Shown in pieces: positions 10,687 to 20,929 of a stretch of 64,000 nucleotides of DNA (positions are counted from its first letter, which is position 1; every line of letters begins with the position of its first letter). Under the pieces are notes generated by a model, which worked only from the letters and a program-made list of their open reading frames with translations, did not search any database and was not told the DNA's origin. The stretch is from Cystobasidiopsis lactophilus (Eukaryota > Basidiomycota > Agaricostilbomycetes > Agaricostilbales > Chionosphaeraceae). Location: assembly GCA_001599975.1 (NCBI GenBank), contig BCIO01000001.1:3531631-3595630 (forward strand), written 5' to 3'. The position numbers were made by a program, and so were the translations under genes.

Positions 10687-11386
10687 ATGCTCCACATGCC
10701 CCAGGAGCCGCTGCCGATGCGTCAAGAGGCGGACAGATCGACGAGCACGCTAGGCGCCTTTGGTCGACTCAATCAAGACGTCCTCCTCTGCATACACGAC
10801 TTCCTACCTTACACCTCTTCCGTCATGTTGCGGCTGACCTGCCGTGGTCTCTGGAACTCGTTGCCGGCGCCACCTCCCAAACTCAGTCCGCGCAAGATGC
10901 AGTTTTACGACCTCGCCGTTCCCTTCGTAGCGCTGCTCTGCTCTATATGGATACCTTCACCTTTCAGTGACCGCTATCTCTGCTCGCTGTGCATGACGGT
11001 CAAGTGGGCGGGCTGTTTTGGTTTACATCACCTCCGGCGGAACAGAGGTCGGGGCAGAGAGCAGGCCAACAGACGCAAGTGTGGCATGTGCTGCACTTTA
11101 CTCGGGATTTATCATCGAAACAGCGGGCCGATGAGGTGCGGCATTGGGCAAGGGAAGGTGTGGGGTTGCGTCTGCACCCAGTGCGGCGTCTTCTTCAACA
11201 CGCCCAACGTGCCGGCTTCTGAGAAGCTGTGCATGGAGTGCGAGTTCAAGGAGGCACAGCTCCGGTGAGCTTGCTTTACATTCTCGCCGTTATGTCTTCA
11301 GGTTCACTCAAGCTGTTCTCCCGCGCAGGTTCGGTGTCACCGGGGACGGAGCGATCAACGCTTTGGTGTCGTGTCCAGTGGACTAA
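10687..11386 (+). CDS. F-box-like Cys-module protein, array gene 1 (subfamily A)
   Basis: Starts at ATG 10687 (MLHMPQEPLPMRQEADRS). The F-box-like stretch reads FGRLNQDVLLCIHDFLPYTS followed by RLTCRGLWNSLP. The Cys module is complete: CSLC, CGMCC, a single C, CTQCGVFF and CMEC. An uninterrupted reading stops at 11268. A phase-2 donor GTGAGC at 11265 spliced to the acceptor at 11328 (64 nt) or 11301 (37 nt) extends the protein to TAA 11384-11386 (about 211 residues), and this matches the intron position of the other ten genes. The new tail is not similar to theirs. Probable SCF substrate receptor, inferred from the F-box-like region only. Confidence 0.75.
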
Positions 11387-11430
11387 ATCGCTCTTCTGTA
11401 ACTCTGCCTCGCCGGTTCAAAGGCCGCCGA

Positions 11431-11440
11431 TACCACGAGT
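11431..11440 (+). promoter_or_regulatory. variant of the array promoter motif before gene 2
   Basis: TACCACGAGT lies about 85 bp before ATG 11525. It matches the core CCACGAGT of the motif found before genes 1, 3, 5 and 6. Confidence 0.35.
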
Positions 11441-11524
11441 CCAGCTCGCTGTTTCATCTTTCACTTTCACCTTGACTCGACACCTTCCTTCCCGACCCAC
11501 GACCTTCATCTTCTTCCTGCAGTA

Positions 11525-12181
11525 ATGTCGTCTTCAGTGCCTACTTTTCGGTTCCAGCAACGTCATCCCTTTCTTGCCTTTCAGCTTGAATCACAAGATG
11601 ACGGTGAAGAGGAAGAAGTCGCGCCGACGACTCTCAGCAATATGGGGCTGTTCGGGCGATTCAGCGTCGACTTGCTGCTCTATCTCCACCCTCTTCTTTC
11701 TTTCACCTCTTGCCAGGTCCTGCGGATGACCTGCCGCGGCCTTTGGAACTTGCTCCCTCGCACAGACCTCTCTTCCCCGGCTGAACTGGCGGCTCATGTC
11801 TCGGAGCCGGTCTACATTGGATTCTTTTCGTACATGAGCTACACCCATTGTGTTCTCTGTCGAAGTGTCAAACGGCATTGGGACTTCGGGCAAGCCATGC
11901 TGCAGCGGTCACAGGCCAAAGAGAAGAGGCCAAAGTGTGCCGAGTGCTGCACTCGGCTGGGCATCTACACGGTCGACAATGGGATCATCAAATGCGGAAA
12001 GGGGCTTGGAAAGGCGCGAGGTCGGGTTTGCAGGCTTTGTCGCCATTTCTTCATGGTGCCGTTGCCTCTTAGCATTTCAGAGGACTGCGGCTGCGCCGAC
12101 CCTGTACCTCTATGGATGGACTACCTGTAAGCGCTGCATTTGAGCACAAGGAGAGTCTCTGCTGACTTGCAAATTAGCTAG
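11525..12181 (+). CDS. F-box-like Cys-module protein, array gene 2 (subfamily A)
   Basis: ATG 11525 opens a 201-residue protein. An acidic DDGEEEE segment precedes the F-box-like block FGRFSVDLLLYLHPLLSFTS and RMTCRGLWNLLPR. The Cys module is CVLC, CAECC, a single C, CRLCRHFF and CGC, followed by ADPVPLWMDYL. The frame meets TAA at 12128-12130. Splicing the conserved phase-2 intron (12127-12177, branch-like CTGAC, acceptor ATTAG) would give the same Leu and then an immediate TAG (12179-12181), so the protein is the same either way. Gene 2 has therefore lost the tail encoded by the last exon in genes 3 and 6. Confidence 0.8.
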
Positions 12182-12312
12182 AGCAATCCCCGATGCTGCT
12201 TCTTTCCAATCAGTGCTGCCTTATGTCTTGTCCGACGAGGCACGGTCGACTTCCTTTCGAGGCTCCCGGCAGCTCTCTGATGCTACGTTGCATGTGACTG
12301 ATGGCCATTGCG

Positions 12313-12324
12313 TCCCACGAGTTT
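12313..12324 (+). promoter_or_regulatory. TCCCACGAGTTT motif upstream of array gene 3
   Basis: Exact copy 91 bp before ATG 12416. The downstream stretch with CTTCTTTTCCTCCCACCATC also resembles the leader of genes 5 and 6. Confidence 0.5.
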
Positions 12325-12415
12325 ACTCGTCCCTCTCGGTTCCGGCCCATGACTCCACTGCCCAACGGCTTCTTTTCCTCCCACCATCTTCGGTTCGCAC
12401 AACCACGCAAAAGGA

Positions 12416-13148
12416 ATGCAGTCCGTCTGTGATCAGCGTGGGCATCCCATCCTTGCCGGCCAGCTCGACCAACAGGCAGAGGAAGAGAAGCAAGGCACAT
12501 CAATCACTGTCCGCAACACGGGCGCGATTGGCCGGCTCAACCTTGATGTTCTCATCTATCTCCAGCCTTTCCTCGACTACACTACATGTCAAGTGTTGAG
12601 AATGGCCTGCCGAGGCTTGTGGAATTCGCTTCCGCGCATTGGCCTTTTCTGGCCGGCCGAACTGCCACCTCCTGACGACTCATCGTGGCTATACTACAAC
12701 CGTCGTGGCGATTACTTCACTTTTTGCGCCTTCTGCGTGTCGCTTAAGCTAGACGTAGAGTTTCGTCGGAGCATGCTGCACACGTCAAAAGAGAGCCGCA
12801 AAGCACCAAAGTGCGGAGAGTGCTGTGCGAGGTTGGGCCTCTACACCTGCAACGACGATACCTACATGATTGGAGAAGGTCATGTACGAGGGATAGTATG
12901 CGCGGCGTGTCACCATTTCTTCTGCACGGGTTATGCGTTCAATCCCAAGACCTGCGGATGCGCGGAGCCAGCTCCCGTATGGTTGGAGTATATGTGAGCC
13001 TAGTGGTCTTTGGATTTGGCCACAAGACTAAGCCCATGCTTACCGATTTTGCAGCGGCCCGCCCTCGAACGCTGCCGCCAAACTGGCGATAGATCGACGT
13101 CCTCGGACTCAATTCGTCTTCATGGCGTATCCTCGCGTCGCATACTGA
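12416..13148 (+). CDS. F-box-like Cys-module protein, array gene 3 (subfamily A)
   Basis: Exon 1 runs 12416-12993 and exon 2 13055-13148, around a 61-nt phase-2 intron; the product has 223 residues. The F-box-like block is IGRLNLDVLIYLQPFLDYTT then RMACRGLWNSLPR. The Cys module is CAFC, CGECC, CAACHHFF and CGC. The single middle Cys of its relatives is replaced (TYMIGEG), so one zinc ligand may be missing. The last exon starts IGPPSNAAAKLAIDRRPRTQ and aligns with that of gene 6 for about a dozen residues before diverging. Intron length and phase are identical to gene 6 intron 1, supporting recent common origin. Confidence 0.8.
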
Positions 13149-13306
13149 GCTCTGTATCAAGAATCACCTTTGTGGGTTGCATTCATAAGTTGCTTCTTCG
13201 GTTGAAGAAATCCCTGACAGCGACCACGCGGCTAGGTCTTGACAGCTGTCATTGCCGCCTATCTCCTGTGATCACCTTGCACCTCAACATCCACCAGTCT
13301 GCTGCG

Positions 13307-13989
13307 ATGCAAGTTTCTGCGGACATCCAAAGCGGCTTACAAGGTTCCAGCAGCCAGCCTAACAATTACTCTCGGCTGAACGACGACATCTTCCTCCTCT
13401 TACAGCCATTGCTTTCTTCCCCTGACCAATTGGCTCTTCGATCGACCTGCAAAAGCCTCAGGGCGATCATCCCTCCTCCTGGTCCGCTGACTCTCCAAGA
13501 GCGCTTCCAGACCGAGACTTGGGCTGTGCGAGACGGCATCTTCCTATGCTCTCGCTGCCAGCTCCGGATGCCCGACACGGCCTTTTCTAGAGGACAGCTC
13601 ACCGGACGTCGAAGAAAAGGAATGGAAGGTGCCAGCTTTCGGAGGTGCTGCGACTGTTTGGTCGACGAGGGTTCCTACCGCATCGGTATACCGATTATAC
13701 CATGTGGCCTTATGAAAGGTCGACTTGCTGGACGCGTCTGCAGGTCTTCCGAGGATTTCTTCACGTTTGCCTCCGCTGCCGACTACATCGAATGCGCAAG
13801 TTGTCGAGCACTAAAGTGAGAGGTCCTTGTTCAAGCTTCACCTGTCTTTGTCTCACGAGATGTTCCACCAGTCGGGCCCAGCTTACGCAGCTTGCGTCTA
13901 TTCCTTCTAACGGCAGTGACCGCAATTTGATGGCGGAGCCCGCCGTTGCCAACTCAAATGCGACTGTAGAATCTGGTAACTCGGCTTGA
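13307..13989 (+). CDS. F-box-like Cys-module protein, array gene 4 (subfamily B)
   Basis: Exons 13307-13815 and 13872-13989 around a 56-nt phase-2 intron give 208 residues. YSRLNDDIFLLLQPLLSSPD and RSTCKSLRAIIPPPG form the F-box-like part. The Cys module has CSRC, CCDC, a single C and CASC, but the third pair is degraded (VCRSSEDFF instead of C-x2-C-x-FF), so metal binding may be altered. The last exon encodes a Ser/Ala/Asn-rich tail (TQLASIPSNGSDRNLMAEPA) unlike the acidic tails of genes 8-10. If unspliced, the frame stops at 13819. This is the only B-type gene sitting among A-type genes. Confidence 0.75.
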
Positions 13990-15078
13990 TCTTGCATGTT
14001 TTTCTCGACGCTGAGCCGAGTACAGCAGACTGGGGCATTCCACACGTCGAGGGCTTAAGGAGGGAGGCTTTGGAAGAAGGGGAGCTGGAGGAAGGGGAGC
14101 TTTAGAGGCAGCTGCCAGGGAAGCAAGGCAAGGCGCGGGGCAACCGCATGAGGGCATCCTTGTAAATCGACCACTTCTCTGTAGCTCGTCCAACTGTTCA
14201 TGCCCAGAAGTGTTCCTCAGCACTGGTTTTGGGGCGGTGGCAAAACTCGTTGCAGCGGGCCATGATTCATGAAGGTACCTGCAAGCGAGCCCCTTGAGAA
14301 TGCTCGCTTTTCTTGCCTAAAGTCCGGTGCAGTTGAGCTTCGAAAGTGTTGCTGTTCACAGCAGAGGCACCTGGCGCCCGAAGCACTGGCAGCAGCCGGG
14401 ATGACTTGGAGCATTTTGTGCTGTCGCGTTGCTCTCCTCTGGCTCAGCCCTCAGGAACTCTTGAAGGCATAGACTGGCTGCTTTGATGTTTCCTCTTACT
14501 GGCGCTGTCGAACAAGCGCTGTCCCCAAGGCGAAGGACCCTCTCCTTGGCTTCCCGTTTGCCTCCGCTTTTCCTTTCTCTCACTTGTCGCCTCCAAGTTT
14601 CCAAGCATGGCGGGCTCAGAAAGAAGTACCGACATCAAGGGTCAAAATGAAGGGCCTTGTAAAGACAAGCGATGGCTTGACAGAGGAAGAGAGGGCGAAG
14701 ATGAATCGGCCTGCGCTCATGCTGCTCGACCCGCTGCCCGACGAGTCATGCCTCCTTTTGCACAGGGCTCTGTCTTCTACCACATTTCTTGGCTCTCTCC
14801 TCTTGCTCCCTTCTTCGCGGGACACGTAGTGCGATCTCAGGGCTTGCGACCCTTCTCTTCAGATCTGCGTCGGACCGATGTGGCGAATGTGGTTTCAGGG
14901 TCTTTGGACGCTTGGCATGGACCCAGCACTGGCGTAGCATGAGCATTGGGTTGGGAAAAGATGGTCAGCTTCCAAGTCCCACGAGTTTGGCCAGCTTTCT
15001 CGCTTCCGCTTTGACTCCAAGTTCAATGACTCCTCTTCCTCCCACCATCTTTCGGTTCGCAGTGCCACGAAAATAGCG
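13990..15078. other. long spacer inside the array
   Basis: About 1.1 kb, roughly one array unit long, with no clear gene. Open frames near 14584-14942 do not show the F-box or Cys pattern. The last 100 bp carry the promoter motif of gene 5. A decayed array copy is possible but no recognisable piece was found. Confidence 0.45.
14977..14988 (+). promoter_or_regulatory. TCCCACGAGTTT motif upstream of array gene 5
   Basis: Exact copy 90 bp before ATG 15079; followed by CCTCTTCCTCCCACCATC as before gene 3. Confidence 0.5.
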
Positions 15079-15636
15079 ATGCACGCTGTCAGTGCTCAAA
15101 GCGGAACCAGTATGATTGCCCTCAAGCTCGACCGCCGGTCGACTGCCGAACAGGAATTCGCCTCAACGACTGTCCGGAACATGGGCACCTTTGGCCGTCT
15201 CAATCTCGACGTTCTCGTCTATCTTCAGTTATTCATTGAGTATACCACATGCCAAGCTTTGCGAATGACCTGCCGAGGCCTGTGGAATTCGCTCCCTCGC
15301 ATGAATCTCTCGTCGCCGCCTGAACTATCGGCTTCTCAAACTCAATTGTGGTACAACGACAACTGTGAAGAGCACTTCACCTACTGTGCTTTTTGTGGGT
15401 CGTTGAAGTCGAACCAAGAGTTCCATTTCGCCATGCTCTCAATGTCAGCCGCAGCTGAAAAGCCCCCAAAATGCGCCGAGTGCTGCACAATATTGGGCCT
15501 TTACACAGTCGATGAAGGAGTCTTCTTATGTGGCAAGAACTTTTGCTTTGCGCCGGGAAGAGTGTGCATGGCTTGCCGCCACTTCTTCTGTACAAGTTTC
15601 CTTCGCCCGAGGGAGACTTGCGGTTGTGTAGACTAG
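15079..15636 (+). CDS. F-box-like Cys-module protein, array gene 5 (subfamily A), C-terminally truncated
   Basis: ATG 15079 gives 185 residues. The F-box-like block is FGRLNLDVLVYLQLFIEYTT then RMTCRGLWNSLPR. The Cys module is complete (CAFC, CAECC, a single C, CMACRHFF, CGC). The protein ends at TAG 15634-15636, just after CGCVD, where paralogs continue with PVWMEYM and the last exon. Downstream the homologous stretch persists as a relic: a second in-frame TGA, the phase-2 donor GTAAGC near 15660, and after the acceptor near 15711 a GPPSSAAAKL-type segment. Loss of the tail is therefore recent. The zinc module itself is intact, so the protein may still work. Confidence 0.75.
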   Translation: MHAVSAQSGTSMIALKLDRRSTAEQEFASTTVRNMGTFGRLNLDVLVYLQLFIEYTTCQALRMTCRGLWNSLPRMNLSSPPELSASQTQLWYNDNCEEHFTYCAFCGSLKSNQEFHFAMLSMSAAAEKPPKCAECCTILGLYTVDEGVFLCGKNFCFAPGRVCMACRHFFCTSFLRPRETCGCVD

Positions 15637-15979
15637 TCCATCGACTGAATGAACTACGTGTAAGCAAAACGCAGCATTGTAGTGTATCCGGCCAGACTGA
15701 GTGACTTTGCAGTGGCCCGCCCTCAAGCGCCGCTGCCAAACTGTTCTTTAGTCGGCAGCCTCTATATCAGTGAAACCCGGATCGCTATCCTGCACAGGAC
15801 CTCATCAATTGATTGAGTGTGAGTAGACTTGGGAAGAAAGAAGGGAAAATTCGATTTGATGGCCCTCGTCACAGTCTGCCTGATTTCAGCTCGGCAATCT
15901 GTCCGAGCGAATACTCACTGCAAGCCAAAGACTCTTCTTTGCTTCACTACGACTCCATTCTTCCACCCGCCACTTGGCG

Positions 15980-15991
15980 TCCCACGAGTTT
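15980..15991 (+). promoter_or_regulatory. TCCCACGAGTTT motif upstream of array gene 6
   Basis: Exact copy 94 bp before ATG 16086, followed by a CTTCTTCTCCTCCAACCATC stretch as in genes 3 and 5. Confidence 0.5.
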
Positions 15992-16085
15992 GCTCAAGCC
16001 CCTTCGGTTCTGGCTCTGACTCCACCGTTCAACGGCTTCTTCTCCTCCAACCATCATCCCTTTTTGCAAAGCCAAGACGGATACG

Positions 16086-17017
16086 ATGCTCGCTTCCAGT
16101 GCCAGGCAAAAGCTTCCGGGCGTCGTCAGCCAGCTCAAGCTCCAAGAGAAGGAACGAAAGGAGGATGCACAAACGGCTGGTCGCAGCATGGGCAACCTCG
16201 ACCGACTCGACCTCGACGTTCTCCTCTGCATCCACCAATTACTTGATTACACGTCGTGTGAAGTTCTTCGCATGACCTGTAAGCGCCTGCGGAATTCGCT
16301 CCCTCGCAAGGCCCTCCCATCGCCCGCCGACCTGGCACCTCTCCCACCGCGCTCGGAGAAGTCCATATACAGCGATCACGACTTCGACTATTGTCGCTTT
16401 TGTGCGTCGTTCAAGCTCGCGCGAGAGTTCGGCTTGGACATGCTGGCCAAGCCGGCCGAGGACATGTCCAAGAAGAAGCGCAAAACGACACACATGTGTG
16501 CCGAGTGCTGCACACTTTTGGGCCTCTACACGGTGGACAGCGGTGTCATCCCGTGCGGCGGTCGCGCCCGGAAGTTTGGTGTTGTACAAGGCCGCGTACA
16601 AGGCCTCGTGTGCACGGGTTGTCGCCATTGGTTCTGCACACTATGGATCCCCGACAAAGAGAATTGCGGCTGTGCGTCTTCAGTCCCCGTGTGGATGGAG
16701 TACATGTGGGTTCCATTGAGATGGTAGACCTGATGATGTTGCCTGTGCTAACATTGAGTTTCGCAGTGGCCCGGCCGCCAACGCCAATTCCAAACTTCGC
16801 ATTGTCGAGCGCGCGCCGGATCTGGGGTTCTACCGCTTGCACGGTCCCAACAAGTTCTTCCCTTTGAAGTGGATATGGGGAGAACCTGGCCCGAGGAGAA
16901 ATTACAGTGAGTGGCCCCCAAGAAGAACCGTTGCCTTGACTGAACGGAATATCATTAACAGTTGTGGCGGAGCTTGAGAGCTCACATCGCCCTCCAGTAC
17001 AATACAGATACTTCTGA
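16086..17017 (+). CDS. F-box-like Cys-module protein, array gene 6 (subfamily A), longest member
   Basis: Exons 16086-16705, 16767-16906 and 16962-17017 (introns 61 and 55 nt) give 271 residues, the longest array product. The F-box-like part is LDRLDLDVLLCIHQLLDYTS and RMTCKRLRNSLPR. The Cys module is complete: CRFC, CAECC, a single C in IPCGG, CTGCRHWF and CGC. After PVWMEYI the second and third exons encode a 65-residue extension beginning IGPAANANSKLRIVERAPDL and ending PPVQYRYF, with aromatic-rich FFPLKWIWGEPG. Genes 3 and 5 retain only the first part of this extension, so gene 6 may best preserve the ancestral A-type form. Without splicing the frame ends at 16727. Confidence 0.8.
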
Positions 17018-17601
17018 TAGCTTTGCAAATTTCACAGCTGCTTGCAAAGGCTTGTCAGGGCGCAATCGGTGGCAAGGACTTCGCTTCAGCGAAAGACAAA
17101 GGCAGCATGGGAGAATAGGGGAAGCTGTCTGGATCACATTAAGTGCATATTGTATGTATCAGCTCTGGTCAATCAGCCGCTCCCAAAAGTTGCCAGTGAA
17201 TCTCAGCGCCAAGCTGAGGGTGGCAAATGCACTTGCCCTTGCCCGGCCTGCAGCGTTCTCCCTTGTTCATGCGAAGCCTTTTTGTTCTCGTTGCAGGTGC
17301 TATACTGCAAGACCTCAGGCGCGACAGCATCTCCTAACTCAAAAGTTTGACGTGTGCTGCCCTTCAACTGCCGGCGCGTCTCTTCTGCGCGGGTTTAGCC
17401 CCGCTCTCAAGCAAACCAGTCTGGGCCATGGCAAGACAGCCACAAACGATTCTTTGAAGCCTCTGTCTTGAAGTCGGCTTCCAACCCTGGCGAGGCGAGG
17501 GCGAGGGAATCTTCTCCAAACCAAGCGCACCCCTTTCACTCAAAGTTTCGGTTGCGGGACCTTTTCTCCTCTCTTGCTCCTTGCCGTCGACCATCCTCGA
17601 C
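17018..17601. other. spacer between array genes 6 and 7
   Basis: About 580 bp without a gene. The last 40 bp (CTTTTCTCCTCTCTTGCTCC and the following TTGCCGTCGACCATC) are nearly identical to the leader of gene 9. Confidence 0.5.
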
Positions 17602-18434
17602 ATGCCACGCTCAAAGAAGACCTGCGACCTCAAGAAGAGGAGGGGCTTGAAGGACGACAGCTCAGATGGCGGCCTCGGCGACCTCGCGCAGCTCAACGAC
17701 GACATTCTGCTCTTACTGCCAGCTTTCCTGACCTTTTCGTCCACCTTGGCGCTCCGTGCGACCTGCAAAACCCTCAGGACCCTGATCGCTCGTCCCGACA
17801 GATTGCCAACTCTTGAAGACTTCTTCTACCTCGAGCGATGGAGCGTGCCTGAAGACCACTTCGCTTGCAGTCGCTGCTGGCGCATGAAGCCTTCGATTGC
17901 GTTTGCTCGGAACATGGTGAACAAGTCTAAAGGCAAGGGGGCAAGCAAGGCAATGTCGCGCAAGTGCTGCGACTGCATGGTCGACCTGTCCATATACACG
18001 CCCTACACCAAGGCCATCATCTGTGGAAGAGGACACCACAAAATGGAAGGAACTGTCTGCTCCGTATGCCATCACTTCTTCACTTATCCGATCGATCATG
18101 ATGAGCGGAACGCTGTTTGGCGCACCTACCGATGCAAGCCCTGCCAGTCCCACCAAGACTTGTATGGGCTCCCAACTCTCTTAGAAGTTCAATCTCACGA
18201 GGGCTTTCTAGTCTGTACGACCTTGCCGACGATGAAAGCGAGCCGCAGCCAGATCTGCTGTCGAGATTGCGGCTGGCCTGGCTTGTGCTTTGTGAGCGCC
18301 AACCTTGTTCCGATATGGCACTTCAGAAACTGACCAAAAGTCGGTATCGCAGCGACCTTTGTCCGAATCTTGCTCGTCCTGGCCCCTCTCCTCTTCTCGA
18401 TGTTCCTCTCGAGCTCCCGTACTCGGCCCAGTAG
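17602..18434 (+). CDS. F-box-like Cys-module protein, array gene 7 (subfamily B)
   Basis: ATG 17602 (MPRSKKTCDLKKRRG) starts a basic N-terminus, then LAQLNDDILLLLPAFLTFSS and RATCKTLRTLI. The Cys module is complete: CSRC, CCDC, a single C, CSVCHHFF and CKPC. Read through, the frame stops at 18333. Using a phase-2 intron at 18162-18211 (50 nt), as in its paralogs, gives an acidic segment LYDLADDESEPQPDLLSRLR and a stop at 18434 (about 260 residues). The spliced form is favoured because the intron position and acidic tail match genes 8-10. Its leader and first codons are very close to gene 9. Confidence 0.75.
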
Positions 18435-18623
18435 AATGCCAGCCTGAACCGACGATTCCCTCCCGGAACCGATGTCGTAAGTAGTCCCTTGCGAGGGACG
18501 TTCTTCAATTGAATGGAGAATTTGCTCACAGCCCCACGCGAAGCGGATCTTGACAGCTGTCCCCTCCGGCCTAGTTTCTTCCTTTCCAGCACTCTTGCTC
18601 GTCATCGTCCAAATCCCAAAAGT

Positions 18624-19355
18624 ATGGCACGCCCAAAGAAACGCGGCAACCTCTCGAAGAAGAAGCAGCCAAACAACAAGACCAATAGCCATCAGCCGAA
18701 GACGAACCTTGGCAACCTCGATCGACTCAACGATGACGTCTTGCTTCTCTTGCAACCCTTCTTGTCGTTCTCCTCTTGCCTGGCACTTCGCGCAACCTGT
18801 AAAGATCTCAGAGCTATCATCGCTTCTCCGACTGACAGCCCGGCTCTCGAAGACCTCTTCTACCTCGAACTTTGGAACGTACCACAAGATTCTTACTTCT
18901 GTGGCCGATCTTTACTCTTGAGGCCGGCCATCAACTTTCCCAAGAAGATGGTGACCCGTTCCCGAGCAAAAGGTGGAAAGAAATCCAATGGGCGCGTGTG
19001 CGGGGAGTGCTTTGTCCATTTGGAAACCTACAGCGTGGACACCGATCCTTTCGTTTGTGGCCGAGGACTCTCTCAAGCGCTTGGACGTGCCTGCCAAGAT
19101 TGCCGTCGCTTTTTCACCCACCTCGCTGATGAGCCTTCAGATCTATGTTTGTCCTGCCAGAGGTCGTAAGCATGCTTTTGCCGCTTGAGATTCAAAACAC
19201 GCTTATACATCTTCGAAAGTCGGTACTCCGACGACTACAACGGTTACTACGACGACTACTACGACGACTACTACGACCATGACCAGTACGATTCTGGCAG
19301 ATGGCGACGTAGCTATTTTCCCCGTTTCGGACTTAGTCGTTTGTACCTGGACTGA
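18624..19355 (+). CDS. F-box-like Cys-module protein, array gene 8 (subfamily B) with Asp/Tyr-rich tail
   Basis: Exons 18624-19165 and 19220-19355 around a 54-nt phase-2 intron encode 225 residues. A basic N-terminus (MARPKKRGNLSKKKQ) leads into LDRLNDDVLLLLQPFLSFSS and RATCKDLRAII. The Cys module is partly degraded: the first pair reads CGRS instead of C-x2-C, while CGEC, the single C, CQDCRRFF and CLSC remain. The last exon encodes a striking low-complexity tail, YYDDYYDDYYDHDQYD, followed by a basic aromatic end SGRWRRSYFPRFGLSRLYLD. The tail arises from a short GACGACTAC-type trinucleotide-phase repeat, which could expand or contract. Confidence 0.8.
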
Positions 19356-20244
19356 AGCAAAACGGGCCGCCTAACCTGCAGGTGGTCTTGCTGTGTTCTT
19401 CGTCTAGCCCGTCTCATTACCCCCTCTTAGGAATCAGCAAATCCAACGTGTCTTCCTTAATCCTTCTGTACGACGACCAGCGCCCAAATCTCATGCTTGT
19501 CCCACACAGGGGAAGCCGTCCAACCGAATCAACAACTTTCTCCAGTCGGCCCAAGGCCAAAAGTCATCCCTTCATTTGGCACTTTCCGGGACCTCTGGCA
19601 GCTTCGTACCTTCACTTTTGCTCCAAGGCACAATCAGTCCTCGCTAGGTCTACGTCCTGAAACTTGTGCGGTGGATTTGCTTGGATGGCAACTACTTTAG
19701 CACGGGCAGAAGTGACGGATGGCAGACGAATAGCGACGAGCAACGGGCAAGCGATTGAGGTTTCTTGTAGTGCACTTTCAATCTGATCAAATAGCTGCCC
19801 AAAGTTTTGCCAATTGTGCGAAGTCGCGGCGTGCGGTGGCAAAGATTGAAACTTGTTCTCTGTCCGTGTGCCTTTATCCTAGCCTCTTGTCTCTCTGTTC
19901 AGCATTAGTTAGTAGAAGAGTAGACGAGATCAGCTCCCCAACTGCTCTGCCCTCTCCAAACAACGCCAGAAAAGCCCGCCGTCTGGCATTGTAGCGCTGC
20001 AGCCTGCTGCAGCTGCAGCATCGAGCCGGCCTGCTTGTGATTGCTTTCTGAACGCGTTCTGCTCGCCCGCTCAATCTAATGACTGCGCGCTAGTCAAGAA
20101 GACCGCTCGAGCTTGACCAAACCTTCTTCATCTCCGGCATTTGACTTGTCAATTTTCTGAGGGCACCTTCTTCCAGCTCCCCCTTTCCTTGCGCTCCCTC
20201 AGGCTTTTCTCCTCTCTTGCTCCTTGCCGTCGACCATCTCGAGT
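19356..20244. other. long spacer inside the array
   Basis: About 890 bp, close to one array unit, with no recognisable gene or Cys-module relic. The final 40 bp are the leader shared with gene 7. Confidence 0.45.
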
Positions 20245-20929
20245 ATGACCCGCTCAAAAAAGAACCGCAACCTCAAGAAGAAGTCGGGCATCAAGTACGC
20301 CAGCCCAAACCCGAAGCCGAGCGACATCGGCGACCTCGAAAAGCTCAACGACGACATCCTCCTTCTGCTGCCAGAATTTTTGTCCTTCTCATCTTGCGTG
20401 GCACTCCGTGCGACCTGCAAACGCCTCAGGTCGATGATCGCTCCTCCCTCCGGAAAGCCGGTCGCAGAAGACCTCTTCTACCTCGAGCGATGGAATGCGC
20501 CGGAAGATCTGTTCGCCTGCGGTCACTGCTTGTGTATGAGGCCTGCCATTGCCTTTGCCCACAAGTCAGTTGTCAGTCCTAAAGGCAAAGGAGGGCGCAA
20601 GGCCATGTCGCGCAAGTGCTGTGACTGCTTGGTCGAGCTGGGCATCTACACAGTCGACACCGATCCCATTCTCTGTGGCAGAGGGGACTACAGAGAGATG
20701 GGAAGGGTCTGCTACCGATGCGGAGATTTTTTTACCTACTCGATCGTCGACGGTATTGACGAGGACTATCTCGACGAGTGCGAGTACTGCCAAGAGATGT
20801 GAGGCTTTCCCAGCTCCGAGACTTCTCGAAGTCTCATGATTTTTGCATAGCTACGAGGACGACAGCGTGTACGGCGACTACTACGGCGGCTCCTATGATT
20901 ACGACGATTCCGACAACTTCAGCGACTAG
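20245..20929 (+). CDS. F-box-like Cys-module protein, array gene 9 (subfamily B) with Asp/Tyr-rich tail
   Basis: Exons 20245-20798 and 20851-20929 (52-nt phase-2 intron) give 210 residues. Basic N-terminus MTRSKKNRNLKKKSG, then LEKLNDDILLLLPEFLSFSS and RATCKRLRSMIAPP. The Cys module is intact and typical of the B type: CGHC, CCDC, a single C in ILCGRG, CYRCGDFF and CEYC. The last exon encodes YEDDSVYGDYYGGSYDYDDS and ends DNFSD. With all ligands present this is the best reference for subfamily B. Its 35-bp leader is nearly identical to gene 7, pointing to a recent duplication between the two. Confidence 0.85.

Noticed and set aside
10025-10753. Long Leu/Ser-rich open frame before array gene 1
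   Set aside because: It coincides with the diverged 140-bp repeat and the promoter of gene 1, uses no ATG in good context and shows no domain.
14584-14942. Plus-strand open frames in the array gap as a twelfth array gene
   Set aside because: They contain neither the F-box-like L-N-D-D-I-L block nor the Cys pairs, and they overlap in two frames.
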